Origin: Solirubrobacterales bacterium
GTDB taxonomy: Bacteria > Actinomycetota > Thermoleophilia > Solirubrobacterales > 70-9
Direction of reading: 5' to 3'
Length of the DNA stretch: 40,827 nt
Assembly (NCBI GenBank): GCA_013821475.1
Contig: JACDGU010000004.1
Location: 1 to 40,827 of the forward strand
Numbering within the stretch: position 1 is the first letter of the stretch; the number at the start of each line of letters is the position of its first letter. The notes under the pieces were generated by a model. That model was not told the DNA's origin, ran no database searches, and was given only the letters and a program-made list of their open reading frames with translations. Below are positions 1 to 7,750 of the stretch, in pieces. Both the position numbers and the translations under genes were made by a program.

Positions 1-50
1 GGGTGGGACTCGCCAAGCCTCCCCGCAGTTCGCGCAGGTGAGTCCCACCC
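1..50. repeat. Inverted repeat / hairpin upstream of miaA
   Basis: Positions 1-11 (GGGTGGGACTC) and 40-50 (GAGTCCCACCC) are perfect inverted repeats. Three further inner pairs (one G-T) extend the stem to 14 bp around a loop of about 22 nt. No T-run follows, so a classical terminator for a gene upstream of the window is possible but not proved. It could also be the edge of a dispersed palindromic repeat. The window starts here, so the element may be cut. Confidence 0.45.
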
Positions 51-87
51 GATCCCTGCTCGCTCGACCCCGGCTACCCTGCTCGCG

Positions 88-846
88 ATGGCGAAGAGCT
101 TTCACGTCACCACCGACGAGATCGAGCTGCTCGCCATCTTCGGCCCGACCGGTGTCGGCAAGACCGGTGTCGCCGTCGAGCTGGCAGGGCTGCTGCGAGG
201 GCGCGGCGAGGATCCGGTCGCGATCTCCTGCGACGCGCTGCAGGTCTACGAGGGGCTGGGGACGCTGACCGGCGTCGCCTCCGGCGAGGAGCGGGCGCGG
301 CTCGAACACCGGCTGGTCGAGTTCGTGCCGGTGACCGAGGACTTCTCGATCGGCGACTACATGCCGCTCGCCCACGCTGAGGTTGACGCGGCGCTGGCGG
401 CGGGACGGCGGCCGATCGTCCTCGGCGGTACCGGGCTCTACCTGCGGGCGGCGCTCGCCCAGCTGTCCCTGGTCAAGGCGCCGCCGGAAGCAGGGGACTC
501 GGAGCTGTGGTCGCCCGAGACTCGCCACCCGACCCAGATCTTCGGCCTCGACATGGACCGGGCCCGGCTCTATGAGCGGATCGATGCCCGGGTCGAGGCG
601 ATCGTCGCCGCCGGCGCTGCCGAGGAGGCGCGCCGCGCCGACGCTCTCGGACCGGGCCGCACGGCGCGCCGGGCGCTTGGCTTTGACGAGTTGCTCGCCG
701 GCGACGTCGAGCAGATGAAAAAACGCTCGCGCAACTACGCCCGCCGCCAGCTGACCTGGATGCGGAAAATCCCGAACCTGCAGGGGATCGACCGCACCGG
801 CCTCGACGACGCCGATGTCGCCCGCCGGATCGCCGAATCTCTCTAG
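88..846 (+). CDS. miaA: tRNA dimethylallyltransferase (MiaA), compact form
   Basis: Transfers a dimethylallyl group to N6 of A37 in tRNAs that read UNN codons, in the cytoplasm. The P-loop GPTGVGKT is at residues 19-26. It is followed by a family-type CDALQVY segment (usual form DSMQVY, so Ser is Ala here) and GGTGLYLRAAL. At 252 residues it is shorter than the usual 300 or so. The helical tRNA-binding insert after the GGTGLYL motif, which normally carries a P-x-D-x-x-R-x-x-R-A-L-E-like stretch, is reduced to about 30 residues. The C-terminal RNYARRQLTWMRK tail is intact. The ATG is supported by a TACCCT box at 75-80, 7 nt upstream, and no Shine-Dalgarno is seen, so the mRNA is probably leaderless. 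dapF follows after 9 bp. Family assignment is secure; full activity is inferred. Confidence 0.9.
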   Translation: MAKSFHVTTDEIELLAIFGPTGVGKTGVAVELAGLLRGRGEDPVAISCDALQVYEGLGTLTGVASGEERARLEHRLVEFVPVTEDFSIGDYMPLAHAEVDAALAAGRRPIVLGGTGLYLRAALAQLSLVKAPPEAGDSELWSPETRHPTQIFGLDMDRARLYERIDARVEAIVAAGAAEEARRADALGPGRTARRALGFDELLAGDVEQMKKRSRNYARRQLTWMRKIPNLQGIDRTGLDDADVARRIAESL

Positions 847-855
847 GCTGCGCCG

Positions 856-1704
856 ATGCGATTCGAGAAGTGGCAAGCGCTCGGCAACGACTACCTGATC
901 CTCGAGACCCAGAACCTTCCCTGGGATCTGAGCCCGAAGCGGATCGAGTGGCTCTGCGACCCGCACTTCGGCGTCGGTGCCGACGGGATCCTGCTGCTGG
1001 CCCGCAGCGAGGAAGCGGAGTTCGTCGCAACCCTGCGGATCTTCAACCCCGATGGCTCCGAGGCCGAGCTCTCGGGCAATGGCGCCCGCGAGGCAATTCT
1101 CTACCTGCGCCGCCACGGTTGGACCGACGAGGACGTCTTCGCGATCAGCACCGTCGCCGGCCCGATCGTGCCGACGATCATTGGCGAGCTGACCTGTGCG
1201 GTCGACATGGGCCGTGCCTCGACCACCTCCAAGGACTTCCCCGGCGGCGGCGAGGAAGGGAGGGGCAAGCTGACCTCCGCCGGGCGCGAGTGGGAGTTCC
1301 AGCACGTCTCGATCGGCAACCCGCAGTGCGCGATCGTCGTCGACGCTGATGAGCTCGACGAGCTCGACCTCGAGCAGATCGGGCCGGAGATCGAAGCCAA
1401 CGCGCTTTTCCCGAACCGGACCAACGTCTCCTTCCTGGCGGTCGAAGCCGATCGGGTGCGGGCGCGGATCTACGAGCGCGGGGTGGGGGAGACGCTCTCA
1501 TCGGGCACCGGCGCCAGCGGCGCCGCGGTCACCGCCCACCTGCTCGGCGCCCCGGATCACCTGATCGTCGAGCTCGAAGGCGGCGAGCTCGAGGTCGAGA
1601 TCGGCGAGGGCCTGGCGGTGCGGCTGACCGGCTGGGCGGAGCCCGTCTACGCGGGCGAGCTCTCGCCCGAGCTGCTGGCGGCGCTGTCCGAGCTGGACCA
1701 GTGA
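856..1704 (+). CDS. dapF: Diaminopimelate epimerase family protein with both catalytic Cys replaced by Ser
   Basis: DapF converts LL- to meso-diaminopimelate for peptidoglycan and lysine. The protein has 282 residues, normal for the family, and the two-fold architecture is intact. Residues matching the substrate contacts of Haemophilus influenzae DapF are present at nearly the same numbers: N11, N64, N155, N190, E208, R209. However the first catalytic Cys (usual CGNG) is S73 in ELSGNGAR. The second (usual ACGTGA) is S216 in TLSSGTGAS. The family GNPH is GNPQ (Q157). The serine codons TCG and TCG are plain in the sequence, with no frameshift nearby. The gene lies between miaA and dapL, which makes LL-DAP, so the pathway context is right. 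It is either an epimerase with altered chemistry, a slow enzyme, or a DAP-binding protein. A TAGGCT box at 844-849 lies 6 nt before the ATG. Confidence 0.85.
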   Translation: MRFEKWQALGNDYLILETQNLPWDLSPKRIEWLCDPHFGVGADGILLLARSEEAEFVATLRIFNPDGSEAELSGNGAREAILYLRRHGWTDEDVFAISTVAGPIVPTIIGELTCAVDMGRASTTSKDFPGGGEEGRGKLTSAGREWEFQHVSIGNPQCAIVVDADELDELDLEQIGPEIEANALFPNRTNVSFLAVEADRVRARIYERGVGETLSSGTGASGAAVTAHLLGAPDHLIVELEGGELEVEIGEGLAVRLTGWAEPVYAGELSPELLAALSELDQ

Positions 1705-1727
1705 GCCAGTCGCTAGGGTCCGCGCCC

Positions 1728-2897
1728 ATGGGAATCGCCGACCCCTCAAAGCGCCTGGAGGCGATGCCTCCCTACAAGTTCCAGGAACTCGAGCGCCAGA
1801 TCGCCGACAAGCGCGCCGCCGGGATCGACGTGATCAGCCTCGGCATCGGCGATCCCGACGGACCGACCTACCCCTACATCGTCAAGGCGATGCAGGAAGC
1901 GGTCGCCGACCCGGCGACCCACCAGTACCCGAGCAACCGCGGCCGCGATGACTTCCGCCAGGCCTTCGCCGAGTTCTACGACCAGCGCTTCGGGGTCGAG
2001 ATCGACCCGGAAACGGAGGTGATCCCGGCGATCGGCGCCAAGGAGTGCATCTACAACCTCTGCTTCGCCTTCCTCGACCCGGGCGACGTCGCCCTTGCCT
2101 CCGACCCCGGCTACCCGGTCTACACCGGGGGCCCGATCCTCGCCAACGCGACCCCGGAGCTGCTGCCGCTGGTCCCGGAGCTGGGTTTCGCGCCCGACCT
2201 CAGCGCCGTCCCGGCCGACGTCGCCGCCAAGGCGCGGCTGATGTTCATCAACTATCCGAACAACCCGACCGGCGCCGTCGCCCCAGAGGGCTTCTTCGAG
2301 ATGGTCGTCTCCTTCGCCCGCGAGCACGAGATCCTCGTCGTCCACGACAACGCCTACTCGGAGACCACCTACGACGGCTACGTCGCGCCCAGCTTCCTTT
2401 CCACCCCCGGTGCGAAGGAGGTCGGCGTCGAGGTCTTCTCGCTCTCCAAGGGCTTCAACATGACCGGCTGGCGCTGCGCCGCGATCCTCGGCAACGCCGA
2501 GGCGATCCAGACCTACTGGCGGCTGAAGACCAACGTCGACTCCGGCCTCTACGAGGCGGTCCAGGTCGCCGGCGCGGCGGCGCTGCTCGGCCCGCGCGGG
2601 CCGCTGGAGCGGATGAACGAGACCTACGCCCGCCGCCGCGACCTCGTGGTCGGTGCCCTGCGCGAGATCGGCGTCGAGGTCAAGGCGCCGAAGGGCACCA
2701 TCTACGTCTGGGCGCCGGTCCCGAGCGGCCACACCTCGACCTCCTTCTGCGAGGCCGTGCTGGAGGAGGCGGCGGTGGTGATCTCGCCGGGCTCGATGTA
2801 CGGGCCCAGCGGCGAGGGCTTCTTCCGGATCTCGCTGACGACGCCCGACGACCGCATCGAAGAGGCGGTCGAGCGGATGCGCGAGCACCTCAGTTAG
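1728..2897 (+). CDS. dapL: LL-diaminopimelate aminotransferase (class I/II PLP aminotransferase)
   Basis: Fold-type I PLP enzyme that most likely converts tetrahydrodipicolinate plus glutamate directly to LL-DAP, bypassing the succinylase/acetylase steps. Seen in the sequence: N-terminal RLEAMPPYKFQELE and SLGIGDPDGPTY typical of DapL-like enzymes, NYPNNPTGA, the PLP-contact HDNAYSE, the lysine motif SLSKGFNMTGWR, and a C-terminal FFRISLT arginine. Length is 389 residues. I chose ATG 1728 over an in-frame GTG at 1701 because a TAGGGT box at 1714-1719 lies 8 nt upstream and homologues begin near this point. It follows dapF closely, which supports the DAP role over a generic aspartate aminotransferase. 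Its TAG stop (2895-2897) is formed by the outer edge of the downstream inverted repeat. Confidence 0.85.
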   Translation: MGIADPSKRLEAMPPYKFQELERQIADKRAAGIDVISLGIGDPDGPTYPYIVKAMQEAVADPATHQYPSNRGRDDFRQAFAEFYDQRFGVEIDPETEVIPAIGAKECIYNLCFAFLDPGDVALASDPGYPVYTGGPILANATPELLPLVPELGFAPDLSAVPADVAAKARLMFINYPNNPTGAVAPEGFFEMVVSFAREHEILVVHDNAYSETTYDGYVAPSFLSTPGAKEVGVEVFSLSKGFNMTGWRCAAILGNAEAIQTYWRLKTNVDSGLYEAVQVAGAAALLGPRGPLERMNETYARRRDLVVGALREIGVEVKAPKGTIYVWAPVPSGHTSTSFCEAVLEEAAVVISPGSMYGPSGEGFFRISLTTPDDRIEEAVERMREHLS

Positions 2898-3061
2898 GAG
2901 GGACTAGCGAAACTCGGGTGTGCGGCTGGCGAGCGCCGGACCAAGCGGGGCAAGGACGGAGGGAGGCCGAATAGCAGCGCTATTTGGCCGACCGAGGACG
3001 CCGCACCGCGACGTGTCCGCCGCCGCCAGGCGTGCGCCGGGAGTTTCGCTAGTCCCTCCTA
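2895..3061. mobile_element. MITE-like palindromic element flanked by TA
   Basis: Perfect terminal inverted repeats of 19 bp: GGAGGGACTAGCGAAACTC at 2897-2915 and its complement at 3041-3059. Each is bordered on the outside by TA (2895-2896 and 3060-3061). The interior is an imperfect long palindrome, with AATAGC-AGC-GCTATT near the centre and the diverged pair CTGGCGAGCGCCGGAC / CTGGCGGCGGCGGAC further out, so the whole unit can fold into one long hairpin. A TA border fits target duplication by IS630/Tc1-mariner elements (known of that family); no transposase is present. The TAG stops of both convergent genes, dapL (+) and the MBL hydrolase (-), are formed by TA plus the first G of each repeat. 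A bidirectional terminator role is possible. I found no second full copy in the window. Confidence 0.55.
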
Positions 3062-3916
3062 GGCCGCTTCGGGCTCGGCCTTCTTGCGCCAGTAGCGGTC
3101 GAGGCCGCTCCACTGATATGCGGTCGGCACCGCCTGCAGCAGCTCGGCGACCGTCTCTTCGCCGTCGATGCCTTCCTCGCTCAACTGGGTCCGGATCCGG
3201 ACCTGTAGGTCGGCCTCGTATTCGCCCTCCGGCAGCTTCTGCGCCAGCTCGGCCTCTTCGCGCAGGCGGGCGCGGACGATCTCCAGGTGCGCGATCGGCT
3301 CGTCGATCGCGCCGAAATGGGTGAGGGCGAGGCGCTCCGGGCTCCAGTCGACGACAACGTCGATCGAGGCTTCCCACTTCTCGACGTCGATGTCCGGGGG
3401 CGGGGTGGGGGGAATGACCAGCTTCGAAGGCGGGATCCGGCAGGCGGCGACGTCGCCGACGAAAGCGGTGCCGCTCTCCTCGTGCAGGAAGCAGACGTGG
3501 TGAGAGGCGTGGCCGGGGGTGTAGGCGACGCGCATGCCGAGCACCGTCTCGCCGCCCGAGAGGACGGTGACGTTCTCGGCCGGCAGCGGCAGGATCCTGC
3601 CCCACAGGTACTCGAGTTTGTCGCCATAGAGGCGTCCGGCGCTGGCCAGCAGCTTCGAGGGGTCGATCAGGTGCGGGGCGCCGCGCTCGTGGACGTAGAC
3701 CTCGAGGTCGGGCCAGCGCTCGACCATCGCCCCGGTCGCGGCGGCGTGATCGAGGTGGATGTGGGTCAGCAGGACCGCCCGCGGCTGCTCCCCGCCCAGC
3801 GCCTCGATCACGGTCTGGAGCGCGGACTCGGGGCCAGGATCGACGAGGACGCCGTCGACCTCCCAGCAGCCGATCACGTGCGGTCGGCCCAGGTGCATGA
3901 CGTCGATGACGCGCAT
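3059..3916 (-). CDS. MBL-fold metallo-hydrolase
   Basis: Metallo-beta-lactamase-fold hydrolase of 285 residues. The zinc motif HIHLDHAAA sits near residues 52-60. Further metal ligands are in YTPGHASHH and VGDVAACR, and a late THFG supplies the last His. A C-terminal helical extension of about 90 residues (from about 200) is typical of larger glyoxalase-II/RNase-Z-like hydrolases. The substrate cannot be read from sequence. A TAAGCT box (3928-3923) lies 6 nt before the ATG, so it probably has its own leaderless transcript although it follows the epimerase on the same strand. The last codon and stop fall in the palindromic element, so the C-terminus may have been altered by its insertion. Confidence 0.8.
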   Translation of the reverse strand: MRVIDVMHLGRPHVIGCWEVDGVLVDPGPESALQTVIEALGGEQPRAVLLTHIHLDHAAATGAMVERWPDLEVYVHERGAPHLIDPSKLLASAGRLYGDKLEYLWGRILPLPAENVTVLSGGETVLGMRVAYTPGHASHHVCFLHEESGTAFVGDVAACRIPPSKLVIPPTPPPDIDVEKWEASIDVVVDWSPERLALTHFGAIDEPIAHLEIVRARLREEAELAQKLPEGEYEADLQVRIRTQLSEEGIDGEETVAELLQAVPTAYQWSGLDRYWRKKAEPEAA

Positions 3917-3942
3917 CGCGGCAGCTTATTGAGCCGCAACGC

Positions 3943-4938
3943 TCAGGCGGCAGCGGCGGCCGGAACCCGGCCTTCGACTTCGAGCATCTGGCGCAGGCCC
4001 TGCTCGAGCGGGCGCGGTTCGTAGCCCAGCTCGGCCTTGGCCTTGTCGTAGCTGGCCCAGAAGGTGACGCCGTCGGCGGAGGAGATCAGCTCGCGCAGGT
4101 TCGGCGGCTGGCCCATCAATTTTCCGACCAGCGGTCCGACCGGGATCATCGCCTTCATCAGCCCAACCGGCATCGCCCGCTTCGGCGCCACCTTGCCGGT
4201 CACCTCGGCGACGATCCCGATCGCCTCGCGGACCGTCGTCGCCGGCCCGCTGATCACGTAGGACTCGCCCGCCTTGCCCAGGTCGAGGGCGAGCAGGATG
4301 CCGCTGGCGATGTCTTCGACGTGGGAGAGGCAGATCCCCAGCTCGGGGAACGGTAGCAGCGGCATTTTTCCGGCCAGGAACTGGTTCAGCAGCTCGGCGA
4401 TCGAGGAGGTGTCGCCGGGGCCGTAGACGCCGCCGGGCTGGACGATCACGCAGGGCAGGCCCTCGCCGATCAGCCGTTTGGCGACCCGGTGGGCTTCCCA
4501 CTTGGTCTGCTCGTAGCACGAGGTGAACTCCTGGGCCGGATGCTCGTAGGACTCGTCGACGACCTCGCCGTGAGTGTTGCCGAAGACACCGACGGTCGAG
4601 ACGTAGACGACCTTGGGGATCTTCGCTTTCAGCGCGGCGCCGAGCACGCGCTCGGTGCCGCCGACGTTGGCCGCGCGCATCGCCTCGCGCGCCGAGACCG
4701 GGATCCCGACCTCGTAGATCGCCGCCGCGTGGATCACCGCGTCGCAGCCGGCCATCCCCTCGCGGATCGCCACCTCGTCGCCGAGGTCGCCGGAGACGAG
4801 CTCACAGCCCAGCGCTGCGGCTTTCTTGCCCTTCTCGGGGTTGCGGACCAGGCAGGCCACCTCGTCGCCGCGCTCGCGCAGCAGGCGCACCACTTCGCCG
4901 CCGATGAAACCGGTCCCTCCGGTTACGAAGACCCTCAC
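3943..4938 (-). CDS. NAD-dependent epimerase / dihydroflavonol-reductase-like extended SDR
   Basis: Extended short-chain dehydrogenase of 331 residues. The Rossmann motif GGTGFIGG is close to the N-terminus, followed by HAAAIYEVG, a Ser-containing VVYVSTVGVFG strand and the catalytic YEQTK (Tyr and Lys). It resembles the hopanoid-associated sugar epimerase (HpnA) and dihydroflavonol 4-reductase group, but no hopanoid genes are in the window, so no substrate is assigned. GTG 4938 is preferred to the upstream GTG at 4959, because the Rossmann strand starts directly (VRVFVTGG) and a TAGGCT box (4951-4946) lies 7 nt upstream. Divergent from hflX with a short shared promoter region. The C-terminus ends in a short alanine run. 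Confidence 0.8.
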   Translation of the reverse strand: MRVFVTGGTGFIGGEVVRLLRERGDEVACLVRNPEKGKKAAALGCELVSGDLGDEVAIREGMAGCDAVIHAAAIYEVGIPVSAREAMRAANVGGTERVLGAALKAKIPKVVYVSTVGVFGNTHGEVVDESYEHPAQEFTSCYEQTKWEAHRVAKRLIGEGLPCVIVQPGGVYGPGDTSSIAELLNQFLAGKMPLLPFPELGICLSHVEDIASGILLALDLGKAGESYVISGPATTVREAIGIVAEVTGKVAPKRAMPVGLMKAMIPVGPLVGKLMGQPPNLRELISSADGVTFWASYDKAKAELGYEPRPLEQGLRQMLEVEGRVPAAAAA

Positions 4939-4987
4939 GGCGGTCAGCCTATCCGCCACCGGCGTCCGACCCGTACAATTAACTTGA

Positions 4988-6322
4988 GTGCAACGTTCGA
5001 GAAATGGCCGCAGTACCGAGACGCGCTACAGCGCCGAAGACGGGGACGGTGCCGGGGTAGTAAACCCACGCGCCCGCCAGCGGGCGATGGCGATCGGCGT
5101 GATCGACGGCCGCGAGCACGGCGAGCCGCTGGCCGAGCTGCGCGAGCTGCTGCGCACCGCCGGCGTCGCCACCGCGGGGGAGGCGACGCAGCAACGTCCC
5201 AAACCCGACCCCGACCGCTACTTCGGCCGCGGCCGGCTCGACGAGCTGAAAGCCGAAATCGTCGCCTGCGACGCCAACGTGGTCGCCTGCGACGACGAGC
5301 TGGCGCCGCGCCAGGAGCGCAACCTCGAGGCCGCCCTGGGGGTGCCGGTGATCGACCGCACCGCGGTGATCCTCGACATCTTCGCCGACCACGCGCACTC
5401 GGCCGAGGGCAAGCTCCAGGTCGAGCTCGCCCAGCTCGAATACAACATGGCCCGCATGCGCGGGCTCTGGACTCACCTCGAGCGCCTTGGCGCCGGCCGC
5501 ATGGACGGCGGCATCGGCACCAGGGGTCCGGGCGAGACCCAGATCGAGACCGACCGCCGGCTCGCCCGCGACCGGATCGCCGCCCTGCGCCGCCGGCTCA
5601 AGGACCTCGAGCGCAACCGCGGCGTGATGCGCGCCCGCCGCGACCGCTCCTCGCTGCCGCGGGTCGCCCTCGCCGGCTACACCAACGCCGGCAAGTCGAC
5701 CCTGCTCAACGCCCTCACCGGGGCCGAGGTCGGGGTGGGTGACATGCTCTTCCACACGCTCGACCCGACCACCCGCAGCCTCGAACTCTCCGGGCGCGAC
5801 TACCTGCTGACCGACACCGTCGGCTTCATCGAGAAGCTGCCCCACCAGCTCATCGAGGCCTTCAAGGCGACGCTCGAGGAGACCGTCCTCGCTGAGCTGA
5901 TCCTGCATGTGGTAGACGCCTCCGAGCCGGAGGAGCGCCGCGTAATCGCGATGAAAGCCGTTGACGACGTGCTCGAGGAGATCGGCGCCGGCGAGACGCC
6001 GCGCCTGCTCGTGCTCAACAAGGCCGACCTGCTCGACGAGGAGGAACGCCGCGACGTGTCGCTGGCACACCCCGATGCCGTCCTCGTCTCCGCCCTCGCC
6101 GACGAAGGGCTCGAGGAGCTGCGCGAGAAGGTCGAGATCGCCTTCGAGGAGACCCTGACCGAGGTCGAGCTGCTGATTCCCTACGCCCAGGGCGAGCGCC
6201 TGCACGAGCTGCACGAGGTCGCCGGCAACCTGGTGCGGACCGATCGCGAGGACGGCGTCCTCGTCCACGCCAGGGTGCCGGCGGCCGAGATGCACCGCTT
6301 CGACGATCTCGCCGTCGTCTAG
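4988..6322 (+). CDS. hflX: GTPase HflX
   Basis: Ribosome-associated GTPase that splits stalled or hibernating 70S ribosomes. The N-terminal HflX domain holds KPDPDRYFGRGRLDEL, ELAPRQERNLE and VIDRTAVILDIF. A glycine-rich linker with GGIGTRGPGETQIETDRR follows. The G domain has G1 GYTNAGKST, a G2 threonine in LDPTTR, G3 DTVGFI and G4 NKAD. Length is 444 residues. The GTG start at 4988 lies 8 nt after TACAAT (4974-4979), a good -10 box, and no Shine-Dalgarno is visible, so it is likely leaderless. Neighbours miaA, dapF and dut match a conserved actinobacterial housekeeping neighbourhood. Confidence 0.93.
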   Translation: MQRSRNGRSTETRYSAEDGDGAGVVNPRARQRAMAIGVIDGREHGEPLAELRELLRTAGVATAGEATQQRPKPDPDRYFGRGRLDELKAEIVACDANVVACDDELAPRQERNLEAALGVPVIDRTAVILDIFADHAHSAEGKLQVELAQLEYNMARMRGLWTHLERLGAGRMDGGIGTRGPGETQIETDRRLARDRIAALRRRLKDLERNRGVMRARRDRSSLPRVALAGYTNAGKSTLLNALTGAEVGVGDMLFHTLDPTTRSLELSGRDYLLTDTVGFIEKLPHQLIEAFKATLEETVLAELILHVVDASEPEERRVIAMKAVDDVLEEIGAGETPRLLVLNKADLLDEEERRDVSLAHPDAVLVSALADEGLEELREKVEIAFEETLTEVELLIPYAQGERLHELHEVAGNLVRTDREDGVLVHARVPAAEMHRFDDLAVV

Positions 6323-6342
6323 GACTGGCTAGGCTGGCTGCC

Positions 6343-6774
6343 GTGGAGCTCCCGGTCGCAAAGCTGAAGGACGAGGCGATCCTGCCGAGTCGTGCCCACG
6401 AGGGCGACGCCGGCCTCGATCTCTACGCCTGCGAGGCGGCTCACATCGGCCCCGGCGAGCGCTGGGGGGTCGGGACCGGGATCGCGATCGAGATCCCCGA
6501 CGGCTACGCCGGGCTGGTGCTGCCGCGCTCGGGCCTCGCCCGCGACCACGGCATCGCCCTGGTCAACGGCCCCGGGCTGATCGACTCCGGCTACCGCGGC
6601 GAAGTCCGCGTCCTGCTGCTCAACACCGACCCGGCCGAGACCCACAGGGTCGTCGCCGGCGACCGCATCGCCCAGCTGCTGCTGATCCCGATCGCGCTGG
6701 CGGATCCGGTCGAGGCGCCGGCGCTGGCCGAGTCGGCCCGGGCCGAGGGCGGCTTCGGCTCCAGCGGCCGCTGA
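6343..6774 (+). CDS. dut: dUTP diphosphatase
   Basis: Trimeric dUTPase that hydrolyses dUTP to dUMP and pyrophosphate, keeping uracil out of DNA and feeding dTMP synthesis. All five family motifs are present in 143 residues: DAGLDLYA, PRSGLA, GLIDSGYRGEVRVLLLN with the catalytic Asp, RIAQLLL, and the C-terminal Phe lid RAEGGFGSSGR. The start is GTG at 6343, 7 nt after a TAGGCT box at 6330-6335 and 20 bp after hflX, so it probably has its own leaderless transcript in addition to readthrough. Confidence 0.93.
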   Translation: MELPVAKLKDEAILPSRAHEGDAGLDLYACEAAHIGPGERWGVGTGIAIEIPDGYAGLVLPRSGLARDHGIALVNGPGLIDSGYRGEVRVLLLNTDPAETHRVVAGDRIAQLLLIPIALADPVEAPALAESARAEGGFGSSGR

Positions 6775-7014
6775 GCCGCGCGCTTAGACGTCGGCTTCGG
6801 CCACGCGCCTGAGCAGGACGGTCGTGGCAGCAGACCGCTAGTCAAGGAGCCTCGGTGAGACCACAATTTTCGGGATTCCCACTCGGGGCATCGCGGTAGA
6901 GCTTTTCTGCGCTATGCGTCGAGAAGCTCAACCTCATTCCGATGAGCTGGGACCGCCGCCTCCATCCCTAGCGAGGAATCGGCGACCTAACTGATTTGGG
7001 CGGGACTCAATCGC
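6775..7014. other. Intergenic region between convergent dut and gatD
   Basis: 240 bp with no convincing gene. It is less GC-rich than its surroundings. A stem GAGCTTTTC (6899-6907) with GAGAAGCTC (6921-6929), 9 pairs with one G-T and a 13-nt loop, could act as a terminator for either convergent gene, though no T-run follows. The rest shows no tRNA-like T-loop and no repeat shared convincingly with other places in the window. Confidence 0.3.
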
Positions 7015-7749
7015 CTATGCGCCGGCCGCAGCCCGGGCGCCGGCGTGGGCGGCGTCCTCGAAGGCGTCGTCGAGCGGCTCCAACTGGGGACGGGTGCCGT
7101 AGCGACGCTCCAGCGCCTGGGCGATCAGGTGGTCCGCGAGCCAGGCGTTCTTGGGCAGCAGCGGCCCATGCAGGTAGGTGCCGATCAGGTTGTCGCGCCG
7201 CACCCCCTCGAAGCCGTCGCGGCCGTTGTTGCCGTGGCCCTCGAGCACCCTCCCGAGCGGCTGGGCGCCGGCGCCGAGGTAGGTGCGACCGCCGTGGTTC
7301 TCGAAGCCGGCAAGCAGGTTCGGGCCGCCGCCGAGGTCGACCTCGATCGCGACGTTGCCGATCAGCCGCGCGCCGGGCTCGCGGACGGTCTCGAGCTCGG
7401 CCAGGCCGAGGCCGGGAAGCACCTCCTCGCCGAGCTGGTAGCTGTTGCCGAGCAGCTGGTAGCCGCCGCAGACGGCGAGCAGCGCGGCGCCGTCGTCGAC
7501 CGCGCCCACCAGCGACTCGCGCTTGCTGGCGACCATGTCGGCGGCGACCATGCGCTGGTCGCGGTCCTGGCCGCCCCCGATGTAGAAGAGGTCGTGGGCG
7601 CCGGGGTCGACCGCATCGCCGGGTCCGGCGCCGGCGTGGGAGAACCCGATCCCGCGCCACTCGCAGCGGCGCTGGAGGAAGACGATGTTGCCGCGGTCGG
7701 CGTAGATGTTCATCTGCTCCGGGTAGAGGCTGAGGACGCGCAGCTCCAT
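7015..7749 (-). CDS. gatD: Lipid II isoglutaminyl synthase, glutamine amidotransferase subunit GatD
   Basis: CobB/CobQ-like class I glutaminase that supplies ammonia to MurT for amidation of the D-glutamate of lipid II to D-isoglutamine, at the cytoplasmic membrane face. Seen: N-terminal LYPEQMNIYADRGN, the nucleophile C94 in LLAVCGGYQLLGNSY (the same residue number as in Staphylococcus aureus GatD), GFENHGGRTYLG, and H194 in TYLHGPLLPKN. Length is 244 residues. The ATG at 7749 follows the TGA of the upstream methyltransferase by one base, so the genes are translationally coupled. It is the last gene of the envelope operon. The open frame runs further upstream, but that part lies inside the methyltransferase and has no family match. 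Confidence 0.92.
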   Translation of the reverse strand: MELRVLSLYPEQMNIYADRGNIVFLQRRCEWRGIGFSHAGAGPGDAVDPGAHDLFYIGGGQDRDQRMVAADMVASKRESLVGAVDDGAALLAVCGGYQLLGNSYQLGEEVLPGLGLAELETVREPGARLIGNVAIEVDLGGGPNLLAGFENHGGRTYLGAGAQPLGRVLEGHGNNGRDGFEGVRRDNLIGTYLHGPLLPKNAWLADHLIAQALERRYGTRPQLEPLDDAFEDAAHAGARAAAGA

Positions 7750-7750
7750 C

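Noticed and set aside
1701-1727. GTG 1701 as the dapL start, overlapping the dapF stop
   Set aside because: It would add nine residues not seen in the family, and the TAGGGT box is placed for ATG 1728.
4979-6295. Long open frame of 438 codons on - across hflX
   Set aside because: It is antisense to a clear GTPase gene, has low-complexity Gly/Val/Leu/Asp composition without any motif, and arises from third-position GC bias. The same applies to long antisense frames over dapL (1746-2888), murT (8425-9963), the acyltransferase (25237-26649) and the thiolase (17379-19097).
6966-7014. Shared short words CTAGCGA and GGGACTC with the element at 2895-3061 and the hairpin at 1-50
   Set aside because: Matches are only 7-8 bp and not in the same arrangement, so I cannot claim a repeat family from them.
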